This document shows positions 26,118-35,804 of a stretch of DNA of 64,000 nucleotides, in pieces. The position numbers and the translations under genes are program-made. Location: assembly GCA_963788015.1 (NCBI GenBank), contig CAWBEY010000005.1:62001-126000 (forward strand), read 5' to 3'. A model generated the notes under the pieces. It was not told the origin of the DNA. It did not search any database and saw only the letters and a list, made by a program, of their open reading frames with translations. The stretch comes from JBBRHH01 sp963788015 (GTDB lineage Bacteria; Planctomycetota; Phycisphaerae; Tepidisphaerales; Tepidisphaeraceae). Within the stretch, counting starts at the first letter, position 1. The number at the start of each line of letters is the position of its first letter.

Positions 26118-28080
26118 AGCCCAACTTCCGCAGTTCGCGCCCGAATATTTTTTTCTCGGGCTGGAAATCTGTGATCCCATTTCACCAGCGCGGTTGCAAC
26201 AGGCGAAAGTCGATGTAGTGAAGACCAAGTCGTCTACCCGCGTGTGGTAGATTCCTGCCATGTACTTGCGTCGGTGTTATCGAGCCAGGGACGGCAAGCG
26301 ACACGCCTACTGGGCGTTGGTCAAAAGCGTGCGCACCGCCAGGGGGCCGCGTCAGAAAGTGGTGGCGTACCTTGGTGACCTGGACGAAGCCGGTCGGCTC
26401 GGGGTCCAGCAAGCGGCCGCCGTTGCTCGCGACGGATCGACGCAACAACAGCGGATGTTCGATCGACCATCATCCGTCGAGCCGCGATGGATGGAAGTGG
26501 ACATCGCGGGCGTGCGTGTGGAAGGAAGCAAAGACTTCGGCGGCCCGTGGCTGGCGCTGCAAATTATTCAAAAGCTGGGACTCAAGGCGCTGCTGGATCA
26601 GTTGATGCCGGCCGGTCGCGAGGACGTGCCCTGGTCGATCATGTCGCTGGTGCTGGTGATCTGCCGGCTGTGCGCTCCCAGCAGCGAACTGCGGATCGCC
26701 GAGCATTTGTTTGAGCGGTCGGCATTGGCGCAACTGCTTGGGATCCGCGCCGACAAGATCAACGACGACCGCTTGTATCGGGCGCTTGACGAACTGCTGC
26801 CGCACAAGGTGGCGTTGGAAAAACATCTCAAGCGGCAAATGGGAGAGTTGTTCGACCTGAAGTACGACCTGCTGCTGTACGACATGACCAGCACTTACTT
26901 CGAAGGCCAATGCGCGGGCAACGATCAGGCCAGACGCGGCTACTCGCGTGACAAGCGTTCGGACTGCAAGCAGGTGTGCATTGCGCCTGGTGGTGAGCCG
27001 CTGCGGCATGCCGCTGGGATACGAATTGTTCGCGGGGAACAAGGCGGACGTGACGAGCGTGAAGGAGGTCGTCACGGCGATGGAAGAACGATATGGCGCG
27101 GCCGATCGGGTGTGGGTGATGGACCGGGGAATGGTCAGTGCCGCGAACATCGAATTCCTCAAGGAGGGCAACCGCCGTTACATCGTCGGCACGCACAAAA
27201 CACTGTTGCGGAAATATGAGAAGCATTTAATTGCTCCCGATTGGAACACCGTGCATGAGGGGCTTGAAGTGAAACTGTGCACTGATCCTGACGGCGGCGA
27301 GGAAACCTTCATCCTCTGCCGCTCGGCGCAACGCCGCGAGAAAGAGAAGGCGATGCATGACCGCTTCGAGAAACGCATCGAGGAGGGACTGGCGTCGCTG
27401 GCAAAAATGGCGGAGAAACGCGCGATGACTCTGGTGCAACTGTCGCATCGCGTGGGCCGATTGATGGGCCAGAACACGCGGGCGGCGGGAGGGTTCAAAA
27501 CGGAAGTCGCCGCCGATCCCGAGGGCAATGCCCAACTGAAGTGGGAGAAGGTCGAGTCGTGGCGGTCGTGGGCCAGTCTCAGCGAAGGCTGCTACCTGCT
27601 GCGCAGCAACGTCAAGGACTGGACGGCAGCGGACCTGTGGCGGGCCTACATGCAACTGACAGAAGCCGAGGGCGCTTTCCGCATTCACAAAAGCGACCTC
27701 TCGCTGCGCCCGGTCTGGCATCAGAAGAAAGAGCGGGTGCAGGCGCATGTGCTGGTCTGCTTCCTGTCATATGTACTCTGGAAAACGCTCGGTCAAATGT
27801 GCAAGGCCGTCGGCTTGGGCGACGAGCCGCGAAAGGTGCTGGACGAGCTCGCGGCAGTGCAGACGGTGGACGTGATCTTACCAACGCTCTGCGGCCAGGA
27901 GATCCGCAAGCGGTGCGTAGGCAAGCCGAGCGAGCATCAGGCAATCCTATTGCATAAGCTGGGTTTGACCCTGCCTGGCAGCCTGGAGATTGTCGATTTG
28001 TAGTGAAGACTTTTTGGAATAATCCGCTGTGGCGCTATGACCAAGGCGGTTTTAATCGCCAAACTGCGGAAGTTGGGTTA
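26118..28080 (+). mobile_element. IS1634-like insertion sequence
   Basis: The element is about 1.96 kb with 19-base terminal inverted repeats: TAGCCCAACTTCCGCAGTT at 26118-26136, and the complement of TAACCCAACTTCCGCAGTT at 28062-28080 (one mismatch). It carries one transposase gene and little else. The target duplication is unclear; TTAG occurs at both edges and tcccttag lies near both, but neither is a clean flush duplication. The IS sits in the gap between the coiled-coil protein and the aminotransferase and breaks no recognised gene. Confidence 0.8.
26260..28003 (+). CDS. IS1634-family transposase, frameshifted
   Basis: About 581 residues, normal for IS1634/IS4-type DDE transposases. The N-terminus MYLRRCYRARDGKRHAYWAL and the sequence RRGYSRDKRSDCKQ are family hallmarks. 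The first catalytic aspartate is in LLYDMTSTYFEG and the second in VWVMDRGMVSAANIEFL. The C-terminal domain contains the KSDLSLRPVWHQKKERVQAH block. One base is wrong near 26990, joining SDCKQVCIA to LVVSRCGMPLGYELFAGNK. If that is a sequencing error the element may be intact. Confidence 0.88.
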
Positions 28081-28118
28081 GTGTTCCCTTAGTGGAAAAA
28101 AATCTTCGTGGAAACACC

Positions 28119-29354
28119 TCACCCACTCTTTACCGTCTCCCGCTTAGGCTTCTGCTGCCGCGGCACCAGTGCCCGCTCCAGATTCCGCATCGCCTGCCGC
28201 AGCCGCTGCTCGTTCTCCACCACCGCGATCCGCACATAACCCTCACCGTTCTCCCCAAACGCACGCCCCGGCGCCAGCGCCACCTCCGCCTCATCCATCA
28301 TCCGCAGGCAAAAATCAATCGTGTCCTGCCCCTTCAGGTGCTCGGGCTTGATCTTCGCCCACACAAACATGCTGGCCCGCGGCTTCTCATACGTCCATCC
28401 CAGCTTGTCCAAACCGCGGCACACCTCATCCCGCCGCTTCTGATAAATCTTCGCCTGCCCGGCCGCGAAATCATCACACTCGCGCATCGCGATTACGCTG
28501 GCGATCTGGATCGGCGCAAACATGCCATAATCGTAATACCCCTTGATCGTCGCCAGCGCCTTAATCATCTCCGCATTGCCCGCACAAAATCCCACTCGCC
28601 ACCCGGCCATGTTGTACGTCTTGCTCATCGTCGTGAACTCAACACCCAATTCCTTCGACCCCGGCGTCGCCAGAAAACTCGGCGCGTGATATCCGTCAAA
28701 GCAAACTTCGCCATACGCAAAGTCGCTGATGATCATGATGTTGTGCCGCCGGCACAGCGCGATGGCCCGCTCCCAGAAGCCTGGGTCGATCGTCATCGCC
28801 GTCGGGTTGTGCGGGTAGTTCAAAATCAAAAGCTTCGGCGTCGGATACAACCCCTCGATCATCCGCTCCACCCGATCCAGAAACGCCTGATCGTTCCCAA
28901 GCGGCACCCGAATGGCATTCGCACCGGCCATGGCGGGCGCATACAAATGAATCGGAAACGCCGGATCGGGCACGATGGCCGTATCACCCGGCCCAAGCAT
29001 CGCCAGGCAAAGGTGCGAGAACCCTTCCTTGGATCCAATCGTGGCGATCACTTCCGTCTCCGGATCCAATTCCACCCCATGCCGCTGCTGATACTTCTTC
29101 GCACATTCCCGCCGCAACCCCGCGATCCCGTTGCTCACACTGTACCGGTGATTGCGCGGATCGCGCGCCGCCTCCGCCAGCTTTTGCACAACCGTCTCAG
29201 GGGTCGGATCGGTCGGATTGCCCATTCCCAGATCAATGATGTCCACACCCGCCACCCGCTTCTCGTACTTCATCTTGTTGATGCGGGCAAACAGGTACGG
29301 CGGAAGCCGCGAAATGCGGCTCGACACTTCAATTTTCACGCTTGGCTCGTTCAT
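28119..29354 (-). CDS. alaC: Class I/II aminotransferase, alanine transaminase (AlaC)-like
   Basis: 411 residues, intact. PLP fold type I enzyme. Marks are DLGMGNPTDPTPETVV, YSVSNGIAGLRRECAKKY, ILNYPHNPTAMTID, FAYGEVCFDGYHAPS, and the PLP lysine in TTMSKTYNMAGWRVGF. The order and spacing resemble AlaC (glutamate-pyruvate aminotransferase) and LL-diaminopimelate aminotransferases; I favour AlaC. A basic tail (QQKPKRETVKSG) is extra. Its start is 104 bases from the end of the PpiC-type gene on the same strand. The IS lies just past its stop. Confidence 0.85.
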   Translation of the reverse strand: MNEPSVKIEVSSRISRLPPYLFARINKMKYEKRVAGVDIIDLGMGNPTDPTPETVVQKLAEAARDPRNHRYSVSNGIAGLRRECAKKYQQRHGVELDPETEVIATIGSKEGFSHLCLAMLGPGDTAIVPDPAFPIHLYAPAMAGANAIRVPLGNDQAFLDRVERMIEGLYPTPKLLILNYPHNPTAMTIDPGFWERAIALCRRHNIMIISDFAYGEVCFDGYHAPSFLATPGSKELGVEFTTMSKTYNMAGWRVGFCAGNAEMIKALATIKGYYDYGMFAPIQIASVIAMRECDDFAAGQAKIYQKRRDEVCRGLDKLGWTYEKPRASMFVWAKIKPEHLKGQDTIDFCLRMMDEAEVALAPGRAFGENGEGYVRIAVVENEQRLRQAMRNLERALVPRQQKPKRETVKSG

Positions 29355-29458
29355 ATAGTTCTCAAGGTAAGGCTATTTGAAAATTCGTCACATCTATCTG
29401 CCGCGCGCTGTGCCGCCACGGCAGACCGTTGAATTGTATCGGAAATTCGCCCGGCCAT

Positions 29459-30731
29459 TCATGGGCCGGGCGTGGTCGCCGGCGGCCGTCCGACCTGCGG
29501 AGCCGTCGCGGGCATGCTCGCCGCGGGCGCACTGGTCGTCGTGCGGGTGGTAGGTGAAACAACGGTCGCCGGCAACGTCGACGCAGTGTCCGCGTGAGTC
29601 GCCGGCTGTGTCGCCCCCTGTATCGCCCCCTGTGTCGCGGGTTGCGTCGCCGCCAGCGGCCCCACGTTTCGCGTCGTCGCCTTTTCGTTGTCAATCTCAA
29701 TCTGCTTAATCGCCGAGTCGTGATCCTTGATCTTCGTGTTATGCACGTCGATCTTCTGCTGATACTGTTCCCGCAGCACCGGATCGCGAATCTCAATATG
29801 GTCCCGCGCCGCCTCCGCGAAGCTGCCACGAAGCTGCTGCATGGCCGTGAACATCAGCGTGTTCGACACCCATTCCCGCACCACCGCCCGAATCTCCGGG
29901 TCCTCAAACTTCACGGCCTTGGGCGAAATCTTCTCTTCCACCTTGATCAGATGATACGATTCTCCCGACTGCACCGGCCCCGACACCTCCCCCACCTTCA
30001 GCTTAAACGCCTCCTCCTTAAACGCCTGCGACCGCGACTGCGCCTGCAAGCTGAACGGCGGCAGCAATCCCCCCTGCGCCGCACTGCGCATCCCGGCTCT
30101 TGGCCTGCGCCACTTCCTCAAAAGACTTGCCCGACTGCAGCAGTCGCTGCGCCTCCACGATCTCCTGCAAGTTGCTGCACTGGATGTGCCTCACCCGCAC
30201 CGTCGCCCCATACAAGAGATCAAACCCATCATGCAGGTTCTGCTCCGTAATGGCGTCCTTCAGCTTCGGCTCCAGGATCTTTCGCAAATACGCGTTGGTT
30301 TGCACCCACACGTCAAACGCCGGCCGGGTAATGTGCATCTGCTGAAGAAGCTGCGCCACCAGTGTTTCGTAATCCCCCTCCTTCGTGGTCTTGAACAGCA
30401 TCGTCAGCGACTTGGGCAACTCCTGCTTAAGGTCATCCGCCGTCACCACCGCCCCCATCTCTTTGGCCTTGCCGCGCCATCTCAAGCTGCATCAGATGCA
30501 TCAAAACGTCCAGCCCATAGTGATCCACCAGCGGCCGATAAAGCTGATCCGACGTAATCGGCAGCCCATTCACCGTCGCCACCACGTTCAGATTTGGCGC
30601 CGGCGTGCCGGTGTCACCGCGTTGGAAAGCTGGCGCACCGCGGGCTGTTGTTCCTGCTGCCGTGCCGTCGGGCCATCCAGGCAGCCTGAAACAACCATGC
30701 ACAGGCTGGCTGCGATCAAAATACGTTTCAA
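29459..30731 (-). CDS. PpiC-type peptidyl-prolyl isomerase lipoprotein, frameshifted
   Basis: Periplasmic chaperone/isomerase like SurA or PrsA, anchored by lipid. I chose the TTG at 30729-30731 because GCAGGAG lies eight bases upstream and it starts LKRILIAASLCMVVSGC, a lipoprotein signal with lipid cysteine. A SurA-like N-terminal region follows (VNGLPITSDQLYRPLVDHYG). The parvulin domain starts VRVRHIQCSN and includes LLQSGKSFEEVAQAKSRD and FKLKVGEVSGPVQSGESYHL. The tail has Thr/Ala/Gln repeats (ATQPATQGAIQGATQPAT). Three frame breaks occur (near 30600, 30480 and 30085). About 425 residues. Confidence 0.8.
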
Positions 30732-30907
30732 CGGTGCGTCTCCTGCGGTAATCAAGGCCAGTATTGGACCATCCCACCACCCTGTCAAGCACGCTCCCAA
30801 GCCGCCCCGCCGCACTCAAGTCAAGCGTTCGCCGCGCCGATGCAGCCTATGGAGCCGGCACTTAAGCATCATCCAATGCCCCGGGTTTCATTGGCACAGG
30901 TACAACC

Positions 30908-31012
30908 ATGAATGTCCAAAGCACGAGACTGTTCTCCGACCGCATCCGGATCCTGATCCTGGCGTTTCAGCTCATCAGCATCATCGCCATCATCAAGATC
31001 ATCTGGAACTAA
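30908..31012 (+). CDS. Candidate 34-residue membrane peptide
   Basis: A short open frame reads MNVQSTRLFSDRIRILILAF and then QLISIIAIIKIIWN before TAA. It has one strongly hydrophobic helix, rich in isoleucine, after a short basic head. AGG lies about eight bases before the ATG. It lies alone between the divergent PpiC-type gene and the palindrome at 31044. Length and shape are those of small membrane proteins, but no homolog is known to me and chance is possible. Confidence 0.4.
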   Translation: MNVQSTRLFSDRIRILILAFQLISIIAIIKIIWN

Positions 31013-31043
31013 CCCGCCCTCTCCTCAAAATCCAATAAGCAAA

Positions 31044-31069
31044 GCAGGCGGATCATATGATCCGCCTGC
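31044..31069 (-). terminator. Perfect 26-base palindrome, probable terminator for the PilZ gene
   Basis: GCAGGCGGATCAT is followed directly by its exact complement, giving a hairpin with a 10-base stem and a CATATG turn. On the minus strand TTTGCTTATT follows, and the PilZ gene stop is about 60 bases before it. The plus-strand small peptide ends 32 bases upstream, so it may serve both directions. Confidence 0.65.
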
Positions 31070-31130
31070 GTCGCGTGTCCGGTAGGCCAACAGCTCCGAC
31101 TTGCGCCGGAGTGTCGGCCAGTGGTCTATT

Positions 31131-31514
31131 TTATGCCGCGTCCAGATGCGCCGCCACGCTCGCCAGAAACTCAACACCCGCGGTGCATCGCCCGGTCGCA
31201 TCCACCTCGCTTCGATCCACCCACACCACCCGCGCAGGCATCATCTGCCGCCGAATCGCCAGCGACTCCCCGGCCATTCCCATCCCCACGTGCACGTTCA
31301 AAAATTTGCCCGGCCGAATCAGCGTGCTCGACGGCAACTCAATCCGCAGCCCCGTCGTGCTGATGTCCTCGGTCTGCCCGCCGAAATAGCGCGAAAGCGT
31401 CGGCTCGAAAATCTTGATCGGCCGAAGCTGCCGAATCCGCAGCCCCCGGCGGCGCTCGATGCCAGACAAGTCTCGCTCAAACCTCTCGACTCTCGACTGC
31501 TCGGCGAGCAACAT
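31131..31514 (-). CDS. PilZ domain protein (c-di-GMP binding)
   Basis: 127 residues made almost wholly of one PilZ domain, the common cyclic-di-GMP receptor. The two ligand motifs are present: the RxxxR type in ERRRGLRIRQ, and D/NxSxxG as DISTTG. The remainder alternates strands (LRPIKIFEP, VHVGMGMAGESLA, ARVVWVDRS, CTAGVEFLA). It is intact. It is the third of three closely spaced minus-strand genes before the palindromic terminator. The other two are unrecognised, so which process it controls is unknown. Confidence 0.8.
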   Translation of the reverse strand: MLLAEQSRVERFERDLSGIERRRGLRIRQLRPIKIFEPTLSRYFGGQTEDISTTGLRIELPSSTLIRPGKFLNVHVGMGMAGESLAIRRQMMPARVVWVDRSEVDATGRCTAGVEFLASVAAHLDAA

Positions 31515-31552
31515 ACTTCACTCCTGGTAAGGCCTGTTCGCACCCTTATCGC

Positions 31553-31832
31553 TTAATAGGAGTTATCGGAGTGAAGGCCAAGAAACTTGCAGAAAATCTC
31601 CCCACCAGAACCAATGCCCCCCGCTTCGCAGTCAATCAAACGCGTGCTCACCACCCAGCCGCGCCCGATATTCACCGCAAAACATCCTGCTCGATCAACT
31701 GCGTGATCGGGTCATGGCTGGAGCGGGGCGCAAAACGGTTGAGATCATCCAGCGTCACCAGATAAATCAGTCCGGCGCCGCCGGCGCAGCCTCACCGGAG
31801 CTTGATTCTGTGTTGTCCAGTTTATCGCTCAT
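31553..31832 (-). CDS. Small hypothetical protein upstream of the PilZ gene, frameshifted
   Basis: The ATG at 31832 has GGGAGAGG seven bases upstream. The frame reads MSDKLDNTESSSGEAAPAAP, then needs one-base corrections to continue as GLIYLVTLDDLNRFAPRSS and HDPITQLIEQDVL, and then VNIGRGWVVSTRLIDCEAGG before TAA at 31553. That would give about 93 residues with a disordered acidic head. I recognise no family. The good ribosome site and the protein-like restored sequence argue for a real gene; the end is uncertain and could be as early as 31672. Confidence 0.4.
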
Positions 31833-31882
31833 CAAATCCTCTCCCTTTCTAAGTTGCCCTGATGCAATCCAAGGTGTGCCAA

Positions 31883-32317
31883 TCACAACCCCGCCCAACG
31901 GAAGAAATGCTGCGTCAGCGATTGCAGCGGCGTAAACAGCGACTTGAGGCTTTCCTCAGCGCGAACAATCGGCTCCTGCGACACCGCCAATCGCGCATAC
32001 GTCGCCTGGCGACAACGCATTTCCATCAACGCGCGCGACAGTCGATCCAGCTGCGAAAAGTTTCTCCCGGCCGCTTCAAATCTTCCTTGCGGAATCTCCA
32101 CCCGCACCACGCCCCAGTTCGGCATCGCGCCATTTGCGCCGTCCAATTTCAAATACCAGCAGGCCAGAATTTCAACCGTTGAATGGTAGTCGTTTGCGCT
32201 ATGGACGCTACACGCGTGCCGTGCAGGAATGTATTGGCTGTGGAGTCGACAAGAGGCGCAACCGATGATAGGATGGGGATGTACTGACGTACGTGTTCTT
32301 TGACAATTCAACCACAC
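31883..32317 (-). CDS. Hypothetical protein between tmRNA and the PilZ cluster, start uncertain
   Basis: The C-terminal 80 residues look like a real protein: GVVRVEIPQGRFEAAGRN, FSQLDRLSRALMEMRCRQA, VSQEPIVRAEESLKSLFTPL. This is largely alpha-helical and amphipathic. The first 45 codons, from GTG 32317, look unprotein-like, so the true start may be the ATG of MPNWGVV (near 32120) or lie in another frame. It is divergent from ssrA and 50 bases upstream of the next small gene. No family recognised. Confidence 0.35.
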   Translation of the reverse strand: MWLNCQRTRTSVHPHPIIGCASCRLHSQYIPARHACSVHSANDYHSTVEILACWYLKLDGANGAMPNWGVVRVEIPQGRFEAAGRNFSQLDRLSRALMEMRCRQATYARLAVSQEPIVRAEESLKSLFTPLQSLTQHFFRWAGL

Positions 32318-32319
32318 CG

Positions 32320-32699
32320 GGGGCGATCGGTTTCGACCGGATGGCTACGGTGATGGCAGCATGCAGAGGACGCTCGATTGGCCTCTATAATCATTCGAGC
32401 ACACAATAACTGCCAACAATGATGTTGCAGGCCGAGTCGGCTTCAATGCCGTCCCGGTTCAAATGGCTGCCTGATTAAGGGCAACCTCGGCACGGCGTGA
32501 TGGTCGCGACACGCCGGCTGCAAAGCAGTGACCTGGTCGATTCACTCGGTCGTTGGTGAATTGATGAGAAACAGACGGCTTGAGGCCGGCGAAGGGTGTT
32601 GATGCTCGCCGCCGGCATCGAGAACAAAACATCAACTAAGCATGTAGCGGCCATCATTTGGGTTATTTCGGGACGGGGGTTCAATTCCCCCCGCCTCCA
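32320..32699 (+). ncRNA. ssrA: Transfer-messenger RNA (tmRNA)
   Basis: tmRNA rescues stalled ribosomes and tags the unfinished protein for proteolysis. The 5' end GGGGGCGATCGGTTTCGACC and the 3' end GGACGGGGGTTCAATTCCCC are the conserved tRNA-like half. The acceptor stem pairs GGGGGCG (32320-32326) with CGCCTCC (32692-32698), A32699 is the discriminator, and CCA is not encoded. The tag frame (32412-32474) reads ANNDVAGRVGFNAVPVQMAA then TGA. At 380 bases it is a normal one-piece tmRNA. A strong terminator follows. The strand bias in base composition changes at this gene. Confidence 0.96.
32412..32474 (+). other. tmRNA proteolysis-tag reading frame
   Basis: The resume codon is GCC at 32412, preceded by ATAACT as in many tmRNAs. 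The 20-residue tag ends VQMAA. Most bacterial tags end in LAA or ALAA, read by ClpXP, so Met-Ala-Ala is a variant at the third-last position. The acidic/asparagine head and aromatic middle are ordinary. Confidence 0.9.
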
Positions 32700-32715
32700 T
32701 ACCGTTGTGAAGAGA

Positions 32716-32741
32716 AAGCCCCGTTTTACGGGGCTTTTTTT
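32716..32741 (+). terminator. Rho-independent terminator of ssrA
   Basis: AAGCCCCG and CGGGGCTT enclose a TTTTA loop and run into seven Ts. It lies 16 bases past the tmRNA end. Confidence 0.93.
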
Positions 32742-32905
32742 GTCTCACGACAAAATCTGTATCCGATCTTGACGGATGAATCCGATTTTCGCGGAGCGCA
32801 TTCCGGGGCCGCAAGCCGGGCGCGGGGAAGTAGGGTGCGAGAAATGGCCCCTGGCGGATGAGGCCGGGGGCTGATTTGCGTTTGGGATTGGCAGACGGGG
32901 GTGGA

Positions 32906-34241
32906 TCAGGGAGTTGGGGCGTCGATGCGGGCCTGGTCGCTGTTTTTGGTGAGGAGGCTGGGGGGGACGATGGAGGCGCTGATGCCTTTGTTGACTTTGT
33001 TTTGATCGACGGCCTGAATTTCGGTGACGGTGATGATTTTGAGGCTGAGTTGGGGATCGGTGGAGATGGCGCCGCGGACGCCGGCGAACTGGCCCAGGAA
33101 GCTGGCGATTTTGGGGTCGTTGGAGCGGGCGTAGCAGACGGTTCGGCCGTTGGCGGGGTCGGTCAGGCGATAGAGGATCTGGTTGCCGACCTGGAGGCTG
33201 GAGGTCTGGAGGGTGCCGACGGCGGTGAAGATCTGGACGCCAAATTCCTTGGCGCGTTCCTCGAGTTCGGCGCGCTCGGCGCGGAGGGCGGTGAGGCGCT
33301 GGGCAGTTTCTTCTTCGGCCTTGCGGCTGGCGAGGAGCTGGGCCTTGGAGGCTTCGCGGCCTTTGAGGGCAAGGATGCGGCCTTCGGCGATGCGGCGCAT
33401 TGACGCCGGGAGCGCGTCGGAGGCGGTTAGTTTTTCGTAGCTGGCCTGAAGCTCGGCGACATTTTGATCTTCGAGGGGCTTGGTGCTGGTGGTTTTGAAT
33501 TCATCTTCGGCCTTGTCGAAGTCCAGGGCGACGGCGGTGACGTCTGCGGAGGGCTGGGTTTGGGGGGTGCGGACGATTTCGGACGGGAGGGTGGAAGGAT
33601 GGGTGGTGGCAGAGGCGATGGGCTCGTGGTTTTGTGGATCGGGGCGCAGATCGGGAGGAGTCTGCGGGCCAGTGGGCGGCGCGGTGGCGATGGGCGGGGC
33701 GAGTTGTTTGATGGGGGTGACCAGGTTCTGGTGAATCCAGACGTAGGCGTCGGCCGGGGGCTTGATGCGGTAGTATTCTTCGGCCTCGCCGAGGATGGTA
33801 ACTTCATCGCCGTGGTTGAGGGTGCATTGGCGGGCGGCCTTCATGGGGCTGAGGGTGCCGCCGGCCCAGACGGCGAGGGCGTCTTTGGTGACCTGGCCGG
33901 TGGAGCCGTCGCCGTGCTTGTTGACATAGAGCTTGGTGACGTAGCTGAAGCTGCCTTCGGGGGGAACGATTTTGAGCCAGCCGTTCTTGATGCCGACGAC
34001 AACGACCTGGGCCTCTTTGTCGAGGCGCATGGTGGGGTAGTCGGTGTCGGTGGGGCCGCTGCGGATGGTGGCCTGGTTGCCGCTGATCTGGCCGAGGTAG
34101 CGGTGTTTGGCGTTTTCAATGTCGGGTGTCGCGGCGTCTTGCGCGAAGAACATTGGAAAGCGGCGGGAGGCCGGCAGAAAGAATCAGGCCGGTTGTGAGA
34201 AGCAGGAAAGGACGTTTGAGTTGGCGAGTCTGGCGAGTCAT
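32906..34241 (-). CDS. Secreted protein with two SH3-like domains and a coiled coil
   Basis: About 445 residues. The ATG at 34241 starts a signal peptide (QLKRPFLLLTTGLILSAG); a one-base error near 34155 joins it to the body. Residues about 40-90 (RYLGQISGNQATIRSGPTDT to SYVTKLYVNK) and 100-160 (WAGGTLSPMKAARQCTLNHG to AYVWIHQNLV) are bacterial SH3-like domains, usually cell-wall binding. A Pro/Thr-rich linker and a charged coiled coil (AEEETAQRLTALRAERAELE) follow. The C-terminal domain has LYRLTDPANGRTVCYARSND. I know similar planctomycete proteins but no assigned function. It is divergent from eno. Confidence 0.7.
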
Positions 34242-34420
34242 GGGCACCTCCGTGTGCGTTTGAGTACCGAATCCTTCGGCGCGAATGCGTGTCCCGAAAC
34301 AATGTGTGGAGTAGTGATACACAATACTGCTGAGAAGTAAAGCAATTTTTGCGCGATTTTCAGAGACGGAGAGGAACGGGGTTCAAATTGCAAAAGCGGT
34401 GGGGGCGCATAGACTTCGCT

Positions 34421-34480
34421 CCTTCAAAATCCGCCTCGTGCAGCAGGTCGTGCTGCGGCGGTGAATGCAGTTTTTGAAGG
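34421..34480 (+). promoter_or_regulatory. Nested hairpin in the eno leader
   Basis: Three stems stack: CCTTCAAAA/TTTTGAAGG (34421-34429 with 34472-34480), CCGCC/GGCGG (34431-34435 with 34457-34461), and GCAGCA/TGCTGC (34440-34445 with 34451-34456). The structure ends 31 bases before the eno start codon and has no T-tract, so it is not a terminator. It may be a leader element controlling mRNA stability or translation. It matches no riboswitch class I know. Confidence 0.5.
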
Positions 34481-34511
34481 GGACTGTCCGATAACAATGA
34501 GGAACGCGAAT

Positions 34512-35804
34512 ATGAGCATCAACATTGAGTACATTCAGGCTCGCCAGATTCTGGACTCCCGGGGCAACCCCACCGTGGAAGTGGACGTGATTCTAGACGA
34601 TGGAACCATGGGCCGCGCGGCCGTGCCCAGTGGAGCGAGCACCGGAGAGAATGAGGCGGTGGAGTTGCGGGATGACGACAAGAAGAAGTATGTGGGCAAG
34701 GGGGTGACCAAGGCCGTTGAGAACGTGAATTCGCGGATTGCTCCGGAGTTGCTGGGGCTGGACCCGCGCGATCAGGAGGCCATCGATCAGATCATGATCG
34801 ACCTGGATGGCACGCCGAACAAGGCCAAGCTCGGGGCCAATGCAATCTTGGGGGTGAGCATGGCGGTGGCGAAGGCGGCGGCCGAGATATCGCACTTGCC
34901 GCTGTATCGATATCTGGGTGGATCGGCAGGCGCACGCTGCCGGTGCCGATGATGAACATCCTGAACGGCGGCAAGCACGCGGACAACAACGTGGACTTTC
35001 AGGAGTTCATGATTCAGCCGTGGGGCTTTGACACCTTTTCGGAAGCGCTTCGCGCGGGCGTGGAGATTTATCACTCGCTCAAGAAGGTGCTGCACAAGAA
35101 TAAAATGAGCACCGCCGTGGGGGATGAGGGCGGGTTTGCGCCGAACCTGAAGGACAATGAAGATGCGCTGAAGGTGATTGGCGAGGCGGTTGAAGCTGCC
35201 GGGTATAAGTTTGGCGAGCAGGTGTTTGTGGCGCTGGACCCGGCCGCAAGTGAGCTCTGGGACAAGGAAAAAAAGGGCTACAAGTTTTTCAAAAGCAACC
35301 CGGACAAAATCCTCAGCCCCGAGGAGATGGTGGATTACTGGGCGAGGTGGATCGAGAAATATCCGATTCGTTCGCTTGGAGGATGGCCTGGCCGAGAACG
35401 ATTGGGAAGGGTGGAAGAAGCTGACGGATCGGGTGGGCAAAAAGGTTCAACTGGTGGGGGATGATCTTTTTGTGACGAACGTTGAGTTTTTAGAGAAGGG
35501 CATCAGCACTGGGACGGCCAATTCGATTTTAGTGAAGGTGAACCAGATTGGGACGCTGAGCGAGACGTTTGCGGCGGTGAATCTCGCGATGCGAAACGGG
35601 TATAGCGCGGTGCTTTCGCATCGCAGCGGGGAGACGGAAGATTCGACCATTGCGGATATCGCGGTGGCGACCAACTGCGGCCAGATCAAGACCGGCGCGC
35701 CGGCCCGGAGTGACCGTGTGGCAAAGTACAACCAGTTGATCCGGATTGAAGAGCAGCTTGGCGAGCAGGCAGTGTACGGCGGGAAGTTTTGGAATAAGGA
35801 CTAG
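34512..35804 (+). CDS. eno: Enolase, frameshifted
   Basis: Enolase converts 2-phosphoglycerate to phosphoenolpyruvate. About 430 residues. Motifs in order: ARQILDSRGNPTVEVDV, VPSGASTGENEAVELRD, GDEGGFAPNL, FVALDPAASE and LEDGLAENDWEGW (metal ligands), LVKVNQIGTLSE (catalytic Lys), and LSHRSGETEDSTIADIAVA. I chose ATG 34512 over one five codons earlier because AGGAA lies seven bases upstream of it. Single-base errors near 34930 and 35375 break the frame. The stop TAG lies inside a CTAGCAAC repeat, and the tail ends YGGKFWNKD. A structured leader precedes it. Confidence 0.95.

Noticed and set aside
26110..28093. Longer target-site duplication around the IS (tcccttag on both sides)
   Set aside because: The two copies are not flush with the inverted repeats and differ in nearby bases, so I cannot claim a duplication.
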